A stretch of DNA of 24,808 nt from an uncultured Bacteroidales bacterium (GCA_958418815.1 CATZGB010000040.1:1-24808), one strand, 5' to 3'; positions 8,223-15,513 are shown, numbered from the stretch's first letter. Notes: a model not told the origin generated them from the sequence alone. Numbers and translations are program-made.

Positions 8223-8262
8223 CCCGGCCCGGAGGCGGCGGGTGTTGTGGCCGAGCGGAGCG
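8133..8262. repeat. Long inverted repeat, candidate REP/BIME element
   Basis: Arms of 31 bp (8133-8163 and 8232-8262) pair with only two mismatches; the inner 20 bp (8144-8163 with 8232-8251) are perfect and read gccacaacacccgccgcctc. The outer parts carry cgctgcgctc and its counterpart. The arms are 68 bp apart. The element lies 54 bp upstream of a REP-associated-type transposase, the usual setting for the palindromes these enzymes recognise. That link is inference. As RNA the segment could also act as a terminator-like hairpin after the CobW gene. Confidence 0.65.
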
Positions 8263-8316
8263 CGGGCTTCCAAGCCAAAAACAAAACCAAAACCCACCCT
8301 CAAAACCACCCCCGCT

Positions 8317-9270
8317 ATGCCAATGACCCGCCGGGCCTTCTGCCACGATTATTGCGCCCGTTGCTTCTACCTGATTACGATGACAAAAGCTCCCGGCGTC
8401 CCTGACTTCTCGCTGGTGACGGGCAATCCCGAAGCTCCCCGCCAGTCACCCGAGAGGCCCAGGACGGTATTGCTGACAGTAGGGGAGGCCATCGAGAAAG
8501 CCATCTGCCGGTTCCGGCAGGAATTCCCGGCGGTCACCATTATGAGGCGGGTTGTAATGCCCGACCATATCCACCTGGTGGTTTATGCCCGCGAGCGGCT
8601 TCCGCGCCAGATTGGTTATTACATCGCGGCATTGAAAGGCGCATGCTCGAGAATCGCCTGGGAAATGATGCCTCAGGCGGATTTCTCATCAAGGCAGCAG
8701 CCGGTGTTCGAGAAAAATTTCAATGACAGGATTCTGTTCCGGGACATCCCCCTGGATAATTTCCTCCGTTACGTCGATGACAATCCTCGCAGGCTGCTGG
8801 TCAGACGTGCCAGTCCCGACTTCTTCCGGAGGGTAAACAGCCTGACCGTCGGAGGAAGGCGATTGTCGGCCTACGGCAACCTCTTCCTGTTGGGTGATCC
8901 GCAAAAGGCGGCGGTGCGTGTGAGCCGTAGCTTCACCCCCGCCGAGCTGACCCGGAGGAAGCGGCAATGGCTCGCAACCGTTGAGAACGGCGGGGTACTG
9001 GTTTCCCCATTCATAAGCCAGGCCGAGAAGAGGGTCAGGGACTGGACTATTGCGAACGGAGGGAAAGTGATACAGGTGATGCCATGTGGATTCCCTGAGA
9101 GATACAAGCCGTCGGGCGAGAGCTTTGAGCTTTGCTGTCGGGGGAGGCTGCTGCAGGTTGCCCCTCATGACGCTCCTGCGGCGGGAGGGAAGCTGACCCG
9201 TGAGCTGTCAATGAGGCTGAATGCCCTGGCCGAGGAGATTGCTGCGGGTAATGTTGACAATTCTTTGTAA
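8317..9270 (+). CDS. REP-associated-type tyrosine transposase (Y1/HUH) with C-terminal extension
   Basis: 317 aa from the ATG at 8317 (a second ATG at 8323 is equally possible; the frame is open further upstream, but there it runs through the inverted repeat and the end of the CobW gene). The N-terminal half is a Y1 transposase domain: MPDHIHLVV supplies the His-x-His metal site (His84, His86), and NFLRYVDDNP supplies a Tyr (Tyr152) in the same position relative to N-P as the catalytic Tyr of E. coli TnpA-REP. All three catalytic residues are therefore present. The C-terminal half (about 200-300) is extra. Its pattern LVSPFISQAEKRVRDW, then GFPERYKPSG, FELC and GRLLQVAP recalls the SLOG/DprA nucleotide-binding fold; this is inference. 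No own promoter is visible. Such genes usually act on chromosomal palindromes rather than as free IS elements. Confidence 0.85.
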   Translation: MPMTRRAFCHDYCARCFYLITMTKAPGVPDFSLVTGNPEAPRQSPERPRTVLLTVGEAIEKAICRFRQEFPAVTIMRRVVMPDHIHLVVYARERLPRQIGYYIAALKGACSRIAWEMMPQADFSSRQQPVFEKNFNDRILFRDIPLDNFLRYVDDNPRRLLVRRASPDFFRRVNSLTVGGRRLSAYGNLFLLGDPQKAAVRVSRSFTPAELTRRKRQWLATVENGGVLVSPFISQAEKRVRDWTIANGGKVIQVMPCGFPERYKPSGESFELCCRGRLLQVAPHDAPAAGGKLTRELSMRLNALAEEIAAGNVDNSL

Positions 9271-9275
9271 TTTTG
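9268..9275 (+). promoter_or_regulatory. Probable -7 element for the pro operon
   Basis: TAATTTTG matches TAnnTTTG, and its first three bases are the stop codon of the transposase gene. No good TTTG is found 19-20 bp upstream, so this is a weaker call than the other promoters. The predicted leader before the proC ATG at 9300 is about 18 nt. Confidence 0.45.
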
Positions 9276-9299
9276 TGGGAAAATTTGAAAATCATAGAA

Positions 9300-10088
9300 A
9301 TGAACGATATGAAAATAGCCGTCATCGGAGCCGGAGCCATGGGTGGCGCGGCTGCCAGGGGGCTTGTCGAGGCGGGTATGCCGGCGGCTGCCATCTCCGT
9401 GGCCAACCCCTCAGCCGGGAAACTCGCGCCACTTGATGCGCTGGGAATCAATACATTCACAGACAACCGAGAGGCGGTAAAGGATGCCGAACTGGTGATT
9501 CTGGCCGTGAAGCCCTGGATTCTCTCAGACGTGGTGGAGGAGCTCCGCGACACCCTCGATTACGACAAACAGGATGTGGCGGTGATTGTCGCCGGGGTCT
9601 CCGGTGAGGAACTGAAAGGGATGTTCCGCAAGGCCGACGGCTACCCCGACCTGTCGGTGGTCATGCCCAACACGGCGATGGTGCTGCGCGAGTCTATGAC
9701 CTTCGTGGTGGAGGTTGTCGGCGGGGCCGATCGCGCCGTGAAAGCGTTCTCGCTGCTTGGCAAGGTGATGAAAATCGAGGAGAAACTGCTTCCGGCGGCC
9801 ACCGCCCTGGCTTCGTGTGGCATCGCCTACGCGATGCGCTATGTCCGCGCAGCCGTCGAGGGGGGTGTGGAACTCGGATTCCGTGCCTCGGAGGCCCAGG
9901 CCATAGTGGTCGAGACGCTCAAGGGGGCCGCTTCGCTGCTGGCCGCGCCGGGCGCCCATCCCGAAAGCGAGATAGACAAGGTGACCACCCCCGGAGGCAT
10001 CACCATAAAAGGACTCAACGCGATGGAGCAGGCCGGATTCTCAGCCTCGGTGATAGCCGGGCTGAAAGCGGGCCGCGCCGGCAAATGA
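9300..10088 (+). CDS. proC: Pyrroline-5-carboxylate reductase
   Basis: 262 aa, matching the usual 260-280. It reduces 1-pyrroline-5-carboxylate to L-proline with NAD(P)H, the last step of proline synthesis. The N-terminal Rossmann loop is clear (MKIAVIGAGAMGGAAARGL). The dimerisation and active-site half carries ALASCGIAYAMRYV and the signature TTPGGITIKGLNAME near the C-terminus. The ATG at 9300 (MNDMKIAV) was chosen; the ATG at 9309 is an alternative, and an upstream TTG at 9273 lies in the promoter. Its TGA overlaps the proB start (ATGA), so the genes are translationally coupled. Confidence 0.95.
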   Translation: MNDMKIAVIGAGAMGGAAARGLVEAGMPAAAISVANPSAGKLAPLDALGINTFTDNREAVKDAELVILAVKPWILSDVVEELRDTLDYDKQDVAVIVAGVSGEELKGMFRKADGYPDLSVVMPNTAMVLRESMTFVVEVVGGADRAVKAFSLLGKVMKIEEKLLPAATALASCGIAYAMRYVRAAVEGGVELGFRASEAQAIVVETLKGAASLLAAPGAHPESEIDKVTTPGGITIKGLNAMEQAGFSASVIAGLKAGRAGK

Positions 10089-11197
10089 CTGTCAAGGCGA
10101 TGGATGAAGCAAAGAAACGGATAGTGGTGAAGGTTGGCAGCAATGTGCTGACCCGCCCCGACGGCAAGCCCAATGTCACCAACATGTCGGCCCTGGTCGA
10201 CCAGATCGCGAGGCTCCACGCCCGGGGCCACGGGATTGTGCTGGTGTCAAGTGGGGCCGTGGCCTGCGGACGCGGCGCAGTCAGCCGCCCCCTGGCCCTC
10301 GACAGTGTGGCCTCTCGCCAGCTCTACTCTTCGATAGGTCAGATAAGGCTCATCAACCTGTACAACCAGCTTTTCGGCGAGTATGGGATACTCGTGGGAC
10401 AGGTGCTGACCCAGAAGGAGAATTTCTCCTCGCGAAACCTCTACCTCAACCAGCGGGCCTGCATGCTGACGATGATTGACAACGGGGTGATTCCGGTTGT
10501 CAACGAGAATGACACGGCGAGCCTGACCGAACTAATGTTCACCGACAATGACGAGCTGTCGGGGCTTATCGCCACGATGCTTGACGCCGACCTGCTGGTG
10601 ATTCTGTCAAACATCGACGGCATCTACACCGGTTCACCGGCCGACCCCGCTTCGGTGCTGATTCCCCGTGTGGCCCCGGGGGATGACCCGTCGGCCCATG
10701 TCGTGGCCGCCAAGAGCGGTTTCGGCCGGGGCGGGATGGGCACCAAATGCGGCATCGCCCGCAAGGTGTCGGCCGAGGGTGTAGCGGTGATGATTGCCCG
10801 GGGAGACCGCCCCGGGGTGCTGGTCGACCTGGTGGAGAACCCCGACTCTGTGCCACACACCCTCTTCGAGCCATCTGCCGCCCCGCTCAGCACCATCAAG
10901 CGGTGGATTGCCCACAGCGGCTCTTTCGCCAAGGGGGAAATACATGTCAACGACGAGGCCGCCGGGATTCTCCGCAGCGACCGGGCGGTCAGCCTGCTCC
11001 CGGTGGGGGTGACGGCAGTCAGCGGAGAGTGGGAGGAGGGTGACATCGTCTCGGTGCTTTCCCCCTCCGGCGAGCGTGTCGCCGTGGGACGTGCCGCTAC
11101 CGACAGCGTCGCCGCCGCCGCCGCCATAGGCCGTCACGGCCAACGTCCGCTCATTCATTACGACTACCTCTATCTCGAGGAGTCGGCCAACAAATGA
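10085..11197 (+). CDS. proB: Glutamate 5-kinase with PUA domain
   Basis: 370 aa, the length of the two-domain form. It phosphorylates L-glutamate at the gamma position using ATP, the first and normally proline-inhibited step. The amino-acid-kinase fold opens with RIVVKVGSNVLTRPDGK and contains IVLVSSGAVACGRG, VIPVVNENDTAS and FTDNDELSGLIATMLDADLL. A PUA domain follows from about residue 275 (GEIHVNDEAAGIL, VGVTAVSGEWEEGDIV). The start overlapping the proC stop was chosen because of the ATGA overlap; the ATG at 10100 (MDEAKKRIVVKVG) is a reasonable alternative. It ends in a second ATGA overlap with proA. Confidence 0.95.
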   Translation: MTVKAMDEAKKRIVVKVGSNVLTRPDGKPNVTNMSALVDQIARLHARGHGIVLVSSGAVACGRGAVSRPLALDSVASRQLYSSIGQIRLINLYNQLFGEYGILVGQVLTQKENFSSRNLYLNQRACMLTMIDNGVIPVVNENDTASLTELMFTDNDELSGLIATMLDADLLVILSNIDGIYTGSPADPASVLIPRVAPGDDPSAHVVAAKSGFGRGGMGTKCGIARKVSAEGVAVMIARGDRPGVLVDLVENPDSVPHTLFEPSAAPLSTIKRWIAHSGSFAKGEIHVNDEAAGILRSDRAVSLLPVGVTAVSGEWEEGDIVSVLSPSGERVAVGRAATDSVAAAAAIGRHGQRPLIHYDYLYLEESANK

Positions 11198-12456
11198 AAT
11201 ATTGCATTATGGAAAATCCCAACGACATATTCCGCCGGTCTCGCGAGGCTTCACGCGCGTTGCTGGCTGTCGACGACCAGCGGCGTTCGGCCGCCATAAC
11301 CTCCCTGGCCTCGCTGGTCGAGAGCCGTCAGGCCGACCTGCTGGAGGCCAACGCCCGCGACCTCTGCCGTATGGACCCGTCAAATCCGTTGTACGACCGC
11401 CTGCAGCTCACCCCTGAGCGGCTGGCCGGGATAGCCGATGACCTGCGCCATGTGGCGGCGCTGCCATGCCCGGTGGGGGAGGAGGTGGAGCATCGCCGCC
11501 TGCCCAACGGCATCGACCTGCGCCGGGTCAGGGTTCCGTTCGGGGTGATTGGGGTGATATACGAGGCTCGTCCAAATGTCACCTTCGATGTCTTCTCGCT
11601 CTGTCTCAAGAGCGGCAACGCCTGCATACTGAAAGGGGGGCGCGACGCCGACGACTCCAACCGTGCGGCCATTGCCCTGATTCATGAGGCGCTGCGCCTC
11701 AACGGCCTGTCGACCGATATGGCCGCCCTGTTGCCCTCCACCCATGAGGCCACAGCCGCCCTGCTCGGGGCGGTAGGGTTTGTGGATGTCTGCATCCCGC
11801 GCGGAGGCCGCAGGCTGATTGACTTCGTGCGCGACAACGCCAGGGTGCCGGTCATCGAGACCGGCGCGGGGGTGGTGCATGCCTACTTTGACCTCACCGC
11901 CGACCTGGAGATGGGGCGTGGCATAGTGGCCAACGCCAAGACCCGGCGTGTGAGCGTCTGCAACGCCCTCGACACCCTGCTGGTCCATCGTGGCCGCCTG
12001 GGCGACCTGCCCGCCCTGTGTGCCCCACTGGCCGCCAAGGGGGTGGAGATACATGCCGACTCCGAGGCAATGGACGCGCTGAGGGGCAGCTATCCCGATT
12101 CGCTGCTGGTGGCTGCCGGGGATTGCTGGGACACGGAGTGGATGGACTACAAGATGGGGCTGCGTGTGGTCGGCGGCATTGACGAGGCCATAGACCACAT
12201 AGCGCGCCACGGTTCGGGCCACAGCGAGAGCATCATCACCGCCGATCCCGTCGCCGCCGACCGGTTCCGCCGTATGGTCGATGCCTCTTGCGTCTATGTC
12301 AACCTCCCCACAAGTTTCACCGACGGCGCCCAGTTTGGCCTCGGGGCTGAAATCGGCATCTCCACACAGAAGCTCGGCCCCCGCGGCCCAATGGGTCTGC
12401 GCGAGATCACCACTACCCGCTACCTCCTCACCGGCGACGGCCAGCTGCGCCCCTGA
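11194..12456 (+). CDS. proA: Glutamate-5-semialdehyde dehydrogenase (gamma-glutamyl phosphate reductase)
   Basis: 420 aa, as expected for ProA. It reduces the labile glutamyl 5-phosphate made by ProB to the semialdehyde, which cyclises to the ProC substrate. Visible landmarks: PFGVIGVIYEARPNVTFDVFSLCLKSGNACILKGG (nucleotide-binding core, residues about 110-145, abridged here from the longer conserved block), the catalytic Cys256 in RVSVCNALDTLL, and the C-terminal FGLGAEIGISTQKLGPRGPMG signature. The ATG at 11194 overlaps the proB stop; an ATG at 11209 (MENPNDIF) is possible. All three proline genes therefore sit in one tight operon in the order proC-proB-proA. Confidence 0.96.
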   Translation: MKYCIMENPNDIFRRSREASRALLAVDDQRRSAAITSLASLVESRQADLLEANARDLCRMDPSNPLYDRLQLTPERLAGIADDLRHVAALPCPVGEEVEHRRLPNGIDLRRVRVPFGVIGVIYEARPNVTFDVFSLCLKSGNACILKGGRDADDSNRAAIALIHEALRLNGLSTDMAALLPSTHEATAALLGAVGFVDVCIPRGGRRLIDFVRDNARVPVIETGAGVVHAYFDLTADLEMGRGIVANAKTRRVSVCNALDTLLVHRGRLGDLPALCAPLAAKGVEIHADSEAMDALRGSYPDSLLVAAGDCWDTEWMDYKMGLRVVGGIDEAIDHIARHGSGHSESIITADPVAADRFRRMVDASCVYVNLPTSFTDGAQFGLGAEIGISTQKLGPRGPMGLREITTTRYLLTGDGQLRP

Positions 12457-12457
12457 T

Positions 12458-12488
12458 TTTGATTTGTCGTTGAAAACCACTATATTTG
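12458..12488 (+). promoter_or_regulatory. Promoter for the toxin-antitoxin pair
   Basis: TTTG (12458-12461), a 19-bp spacer and TATATTTG (12481-12488) match the Bacteroidetes consensus exactly. The element begins one base after the proA stop codon. The predicted start near 12495 leaves a leader of about 97 nt. Confidence 0.7.
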
Positions 12489-12548
12489 CACATTCGATTT
12501 TGCTCCTCGTCTCGGTCAATTGGCGTTAACATATCGCACCCGAGCGTT

Positions 12549-12570
12549 GTTATTACAGGTAGGCAATAAC
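12549..12570. promoter_or_regulatory. Inverted repeat in the toxin-antitoxin leader, possible operator
   Basis: gttatt (12549-12554) and aataac (12565-12570) are separated by 10 bp, 21 bp before the antitoxin ATG. Antitoxins commonly bind such sites, but this one is short and downstream of the predicted start, so the assignment is tentative. Confidence 0.3.
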
Positions 12571-12591
12571 CCATCATACCAGATTCTACAT

Positions 12592-12798
12592 ATGACACAG
12601 CTGACGATAAACATAGAAGACAAATCCATACTTCCCCACTTGAAGAAAATTCTCAACGCCATCGATGGCGTCTCCATAGCCAAGCCCGAGCGCAGGAAAC
12701 ACAAATGCGGTCTCGACGAAGCCTTAGCCGACATCAAGGCCGGTCGGGTGACACATTACGAGAATGCCGAAGCTATGTACAAAGCCTTTGGTATATGA
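12592..12798 (+). CDS. Antitoxin of a YafQ/RelE-type pair
   Basis: 68 aa from the ATG at 12592 (the open frame extends to a TTG at 12520 inside the leader, which I reject). Sequence MTQLTINIEDKSILPHLKKI, then a conserved-looking centre KPERRKHKCGLDEALADIKAG. It is small, charged and lies directly upstream of a recognisable toxin with an ATGA overlap, the usual arrangement of type II modules. The N-terminus could form a short strand-helix DNA-binding or dimerisation unit and the C-terminus a toxin-wrapping segment. I do not recognise a named antitoxin family such as DinJ in it; the role rests on its partner. Confidence 0.75.
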   Translation: MTQLTINIEDKSILPHLKKILNAIDGVSIAKPERRKHKCGLDEALADIKAGRVTHYENAEAMYKAFGI

Positions 12799-13070
12799 GA
12801 TATTCCATTGATACTACCCGTCATTTTGAGAAAGCTCTCAAAAAATGTATAAAGAGAGGGCTTAGGATGGAGAAATTCAAGGAGGTGGTTGACATCCTGT
12901 CAGCCACCGGTTCCCTTCCTCGGGAATATCGCCCTCACAAGCTTTCAGGGGAGTACGCCGGGGTATGGGAATGCCATATCGAGTCAGACTGGCTCCTGCT
13001 TTGGGAGCAGAATGACACCTCGCTGACCTTGCTGTTCATCGACACCGGTCGCCACTCCGACATATTTTGA
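12795..13070 (+). CDS. YafQ-family toxin (RelE superfamily mRNA interferase)
   Basis: 91 aa. YafQ-like toxins cleave mRNA in the ribosomal A site. The fold pattern is clear: MRYSIDTTRHFEKALKKCIKR (helical N-terminus), then RPHKLSGEYAGVWECHIESDW and a terminal TGRHSDIF. The His and Asp-Trp of CHIESDW and the His and Phe of GRHSDIF correspond to residues needed for YafQ activity, so the toxin appears intact. Its ATG overlaps the antitoxin stop codon. It converges with the GH26 gene and is separated from it by a hairpin. Chromosomal setting beside a biosynthetic operon suggests a stable resident module rather than a plasmid remnant; that is inference. Confidence 0.9.
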   Translation: MRYSIDTTRHFEKALKKCIKRGLRMEKFKEVVDILSATGSLPREYRPHKLSGEYAGVWECHIESDWLLLWEQNDTSLTLLFIDTGRHSDIF

Positions 13071-13084
13071 TTCGTAGGAGATAC

Positions 13085-13130
13085 AACTCACGCAGCTTGA
13101 CTTGCTTTAAGATGTCAGGCTGCGTGAGTT
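13085..13130. terminator. Hairpin between convergent genes, likely bidirectional terminator
   Basis: A 12-bp perfect stem (aactcacgcagc, 13085-13096, with 13119-13130) plus inner tgac/gtca pairing lies 14 nt after the toxin stop and 20 nt after the GH26 stop. T content after the stem is modest on both strands, so termination efficiency is uncertain. Confidence 0.6.
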
Positions 13131-13150
13131 TGTTATCAGAAAGAAGGTGT

Positions 13151-14722
13151 CTATGGTCTCACCACAACCTTCTTGCCGTCCTTGATGTAAATGCCTGGCG
13201 CGACAGGCTTCTCGATGCTCGTTCCCTGCAAGGTGAACCAACCTTCGGGGCTGTTGACATTCTCGGTCTCGATAACTGAGGAGACCGACGAGCGCGAGAG
13301 GTATTCCTCCTTCAGCGCCTTCATCTCCTCCATCGTGATGGCGTGGTCGAGGCCAAACCAGTCTTGCCACCAGTCTTTGTTGGCATACTGGTGGTTGCCC
13401 CCGAGCTTGTACTCATAATGATACCAGGGCATGGCGAAGCTCCATTTGGCCCCGGCCTCCCATTGCTCGCTGATGTAAGGGCTTGTGCCGCCGGAGTAGC
13501 CGCATTCCGACAGGGCAATCATCTTGTGGGGGTAATACGCCGTCAGGTAATCGAAATTGTAAGACGCGTCAGAGGTCTTGTAGTTGTAGAGGTCACGTCC
13601 GATCATGTCGACATAGTCGTCGCCGGGATACCAGGCCCCGTCCTTGGTCTGCGAGGTCCACACCCATATCAGGTTGTTGAGGCCGATTTCCCGGAAATAG
13701 TCATACATCATCTTCCAGAGAGTCACGCAGGGGGCTGCCCCGTCGGCTCCCCACCAGAACCAAGCCTTGCCGTCGCTGTAAATGGTGCTGTTTCCCGCCG
13801 CCTCGTGGAAAGGACGCCAGATTACCACGATGCCCTCATCCTGGAGCAGCTTGAGCCGCTGGCCCACCTTTTCGATGTCTGACCAGACAAACTCGTTCTC
13901 CCATGTGCCGTCAACCACCGCGTTGGCCGGACTGAATGTGGTGCTGGGAGAGCCGCCACCCGGGGCATAGAACCCCTCGAAGACGGTGTTGTCATTGTTG
14001 TCGCGCTTGTAAGCCTCCCAGACAGCCTCGCTGTCAGGGGCGCGCCAGTGCCAGCAGATGGTCACGAGGCCACCCATGTCCCACCACTCCTTGACGGGGC
14101 TGATGTCGCCGTAAGGTTCCCAGTCATAAGTCAGGTGGATGTAGTCATAACCGTTCATCGCCGGATACTTCCCGGTCCATGCCTTGACATACTCCGCCTC
14201 CTTGTGGTTCCAGTTGACCTCAGCCATAGAGCAGGAGATGGAACGGTTGCCATAACAGTCGCGCAGCAGGTCGTAAATCTGCCGGGTGGCCTCCGTCGCG
14301 TCGGGGTTTGACAGGTCATCGTAACCCACGCGGGTGTCCTCGGGGCGTTCGGTGATCAGCGTCACCTTCTCGATGGTGTAGCCGCTGCCGCCAAACATCA
14401 GGGTCTCGTTGTCGATCACATCAATCAGCGACTCGTCGAGGCGACACTCGAAGTCGCCCGTGATGCGGATATTGTCATAGTCGCTGCTGATGGCCGCCCA
14501 GCCATTGCTCTTGGTGCGGATATACGCCACGGCGTAATTCTTCACATCGCTGGTGTAGACATGGATGATGTCACCGGCGGCCACACCGACCATCTGCATC
14601 GGATCGACACAATGCTTGTCGCTCCAGTCGGCCTCGAACGGCCCATCGAGCAACACAATCTCTCTCGCCTGGCAGGTCAACGCGCATAGCGCCGCCACCA
14701 GGCCCAAAAACATTTTTCTCAT
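13151..14722 (-). CDS. Secreted GH26 endo-beta-1,4-mannanase
   Basis: 523 aa from the ATG at 14722, which gives a clean signal peptide (MRKMFLGLVAALCALTCQA); an upstream in-frame start at 14851 would run through the promoter and is rejected. Residues about 20-135 form a beta-sandwich that may bind carbohydrate. The GH26 catalytic barrel spans about 140-480, with the acid/base Glu307 in WRPFHEAAGN and the nucleophile Glu406 in ALSECGYSGG, plus the family's aromatic lining (WFWWGADG, WVWTSQ). Both catalytic residues are present. The last residues (VAPGIYIKDGKKVVVRP) are an export-type tail. The enzyme should cut mannan or glucomannan outside the cell or at its surface. No SusC/SusD or other glycan genes adjoin it, so it is not part of a visible utilisation locus. 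Confidence 0.93.
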   Translation of the reverse strand: MRKMFLGLVAALCALTCQAREIVLLDGPFEADWSDKHCVDPMQMVGVAAGDIIHVYTSDVKNYAVAYIRTKSNGWAAISSDYDNIRITGDFECRLDESLIDVIDNETLMFGGSGYTIEKVTLITERPEDTRVGYDDLSNPDATEATRQIYDLLRDCYGNRSISCSMAEVNWNHKEAEYVKAWTGKYPAMNGYDYIHLTYDWEPYGDISPVKEWWDMGGLVTICWHWRAPDSEAVWEAYKRDNNDNTVFEGFYAPGGGSPSTTFSPANAVVDGTWENEFVWSDIEKVGQRLKLLQDEGIVVIWRPFHEAAGNSTIYSDGKAWFWWGADGAAPCVTLWKMMYDYFREIGLNNLIWVWTSQTKDGAWYPGDDYVDMIGRDLYNYKTSDASYNFDYLTAYYPHKMIALSECGYSGGTSPYISEQWEAGAKWSFAMPWYHYEYKLGGNHQYANKDWWQDWFGLDHAITMEEMKALKEEYLSRSSVSSVIETENVNSPEGWFTLQGTSIEKPVAPGIYIKDGKKVVVRP

Positions 14723-14762
14723 GGTTACGTCTGAAATATATCTAAGTAAGGAATTAGTCTTG

Positions 14763-14794
14763 CAAATATAGTAAAAATCTTGATAAACAACAAA
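14763..14794 (-). promoter_or_regulatory. Promoter for the GH26 gene
   Basis: Minus-strand TTTG (14794-14791), a 20-bp spacer and TATATTTG (14770-14763). The predicted start near 14757 gives a leader of about 35 nt. Confidence 0.65.
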
Positions 14795-14856
14795 TTGGCA
14801 GAGTTTATTCCCACGAAAAAAATTGAGGATTACGCAGATACCTCGCAGCATCTATT

Positions 14857-14905
14857 AAAAACGGTCTCACGCAGATTCCGCGTATCTGCGGAATCTGCGT
14901 GAGAC
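14857..14905 (-). terminator. Strong intrinsic terminator of the outer-membrane protein gene
   Basis: An 18-bp perfect stem (14864-14881 with 14888-14905) encloses a 6-nt loop and is followed on the minus strand by TTTTT (14861-14857). It lies 26 nt past the stop codon of the barrel protein. Confidence 0.85.
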
Positions 14906-14931
14906 ATCACCGGGAGCGGTGGCTGTATTTG

Positions 14932-15513
14932 TCAGAACTTGTAGGCGATGCCGATTGAGATGGGCATGCGGTTGAAGTCTTTGAGATACTGGTATTTGAT
15001 TTCAAAGTTGGCGACCAGGTTGTCGGTGATGTCATAGTCGGCCCCGACTCCGATGTTGAAGAGGAAGCGGCTGGCGTTGGATGAGGCGTCGGCGGCGTTC
15101 TCGATTTCTTTCAGGTACTCGCTCATATCGGGCATGCCGGGGATGTTCGGGATGTTGGGGATGTTGACCTCAATCTTGGGGGCTGAGGAGTGGAGGTTGG
15201 CGTAACCGATTCCGACGAGGGGGTAGACTTTGAGCTTTTCGGTGATGTTGAAGAGGTAGTGGACGTTGGCCGAGATGTCAAACACGCTTATCCCTTTGGC
15301 CTTGAACCAGTATTCGAGGTCGGCTTCCACGCGGATGGGCTCGGTGACGTTGTACTGGAATTTGGCTCCGATGCCGAAGTTGGTGGGCGCGCCGTCACCT
15401 TCGAGGCAGGGGGCGACTCCGAGGTTGATGCCTGCGGCCATCTGGCCTTCCTGAGCGTTGGCTGCCGAGATTCCGGCGAGTGCCAGACAAATTGCGAAGA
15501 ATACTTTTTTCAT
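14932..15513 (-). CDS. Small outer-membrane beta-barrel protein
   Basis: 193 aa from the ATG at 15513, which gives a signal peptide (MKKVFFAICLALAGISAANA); upstream in-frame codons belong to the leader. After cleavage the protein is made of alternating-hydrophobicity strands (FGIGAKFQYNV, RVEADLEYWF, DISANVHYLF, LKVYPLVGIGYANL, FLFNIGVGADYDI, LVANFEIKYQYL, MPISIGIAYKF) and ends in Phe, as outer-membrane barrels do. The count suits an eight-stranded barrel of the OMP_b-brl type. One loop is unusual: NIPNIPGMPDMSEYLKEIE with an Asn-Ile-Pro repeat, then an Ala/Ser-rich run. Function is unknown; such proteins are structural, adhesive or porin-like. Confidence 0.85.
   Translation of the reverse strand: MKKVFFAICLALAGISAANAQEGQMAAGINLGVAPCLEGDGAPTNFGIGAKFQYNVTEPIRVEADLEYWFKAKGISVFDISANVHYLFNITEKLKVYPLVGIGYANLHSSAPKIEVNIPNIPNIPGMPDMSEYLKEIENAADASSNASRFLFNIGVGADYDITDNLVANFEIKYQYLKDFNRMPISIGIAYKF

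Noticed and set aside
7732..8316. Upstream extension of the transposase frame
   Set aside because: The extension overlaps the end of the CobW gene out of frame and the inverted repeat, and encodes Pro/Arg/Ser-rich low-complexity sequence; the ATG at 8317 begins the recognisable domain.
8317..9270. Complete IS200/IS605 insertion sequence
   Set aside because: There is no accessory tnpB gene and no typical subterminal hairpin pair at both ends, and the Tyr-Val-x-x-Asn-Pro arrangement fits the single-copy REP-associated group better.
12520..12591. Longer antitoxin beginning at a TTG
   Set aside because: The extra 24 codons lie in the predicted leader and include the possible operator; the ATG at 12592 starts the conserved-looking sequence.
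14723..14851. Longer N-terminus of the mannanase
   Set aside because: It would place the signal peptide internally and run through the promoter at 14763-14794.
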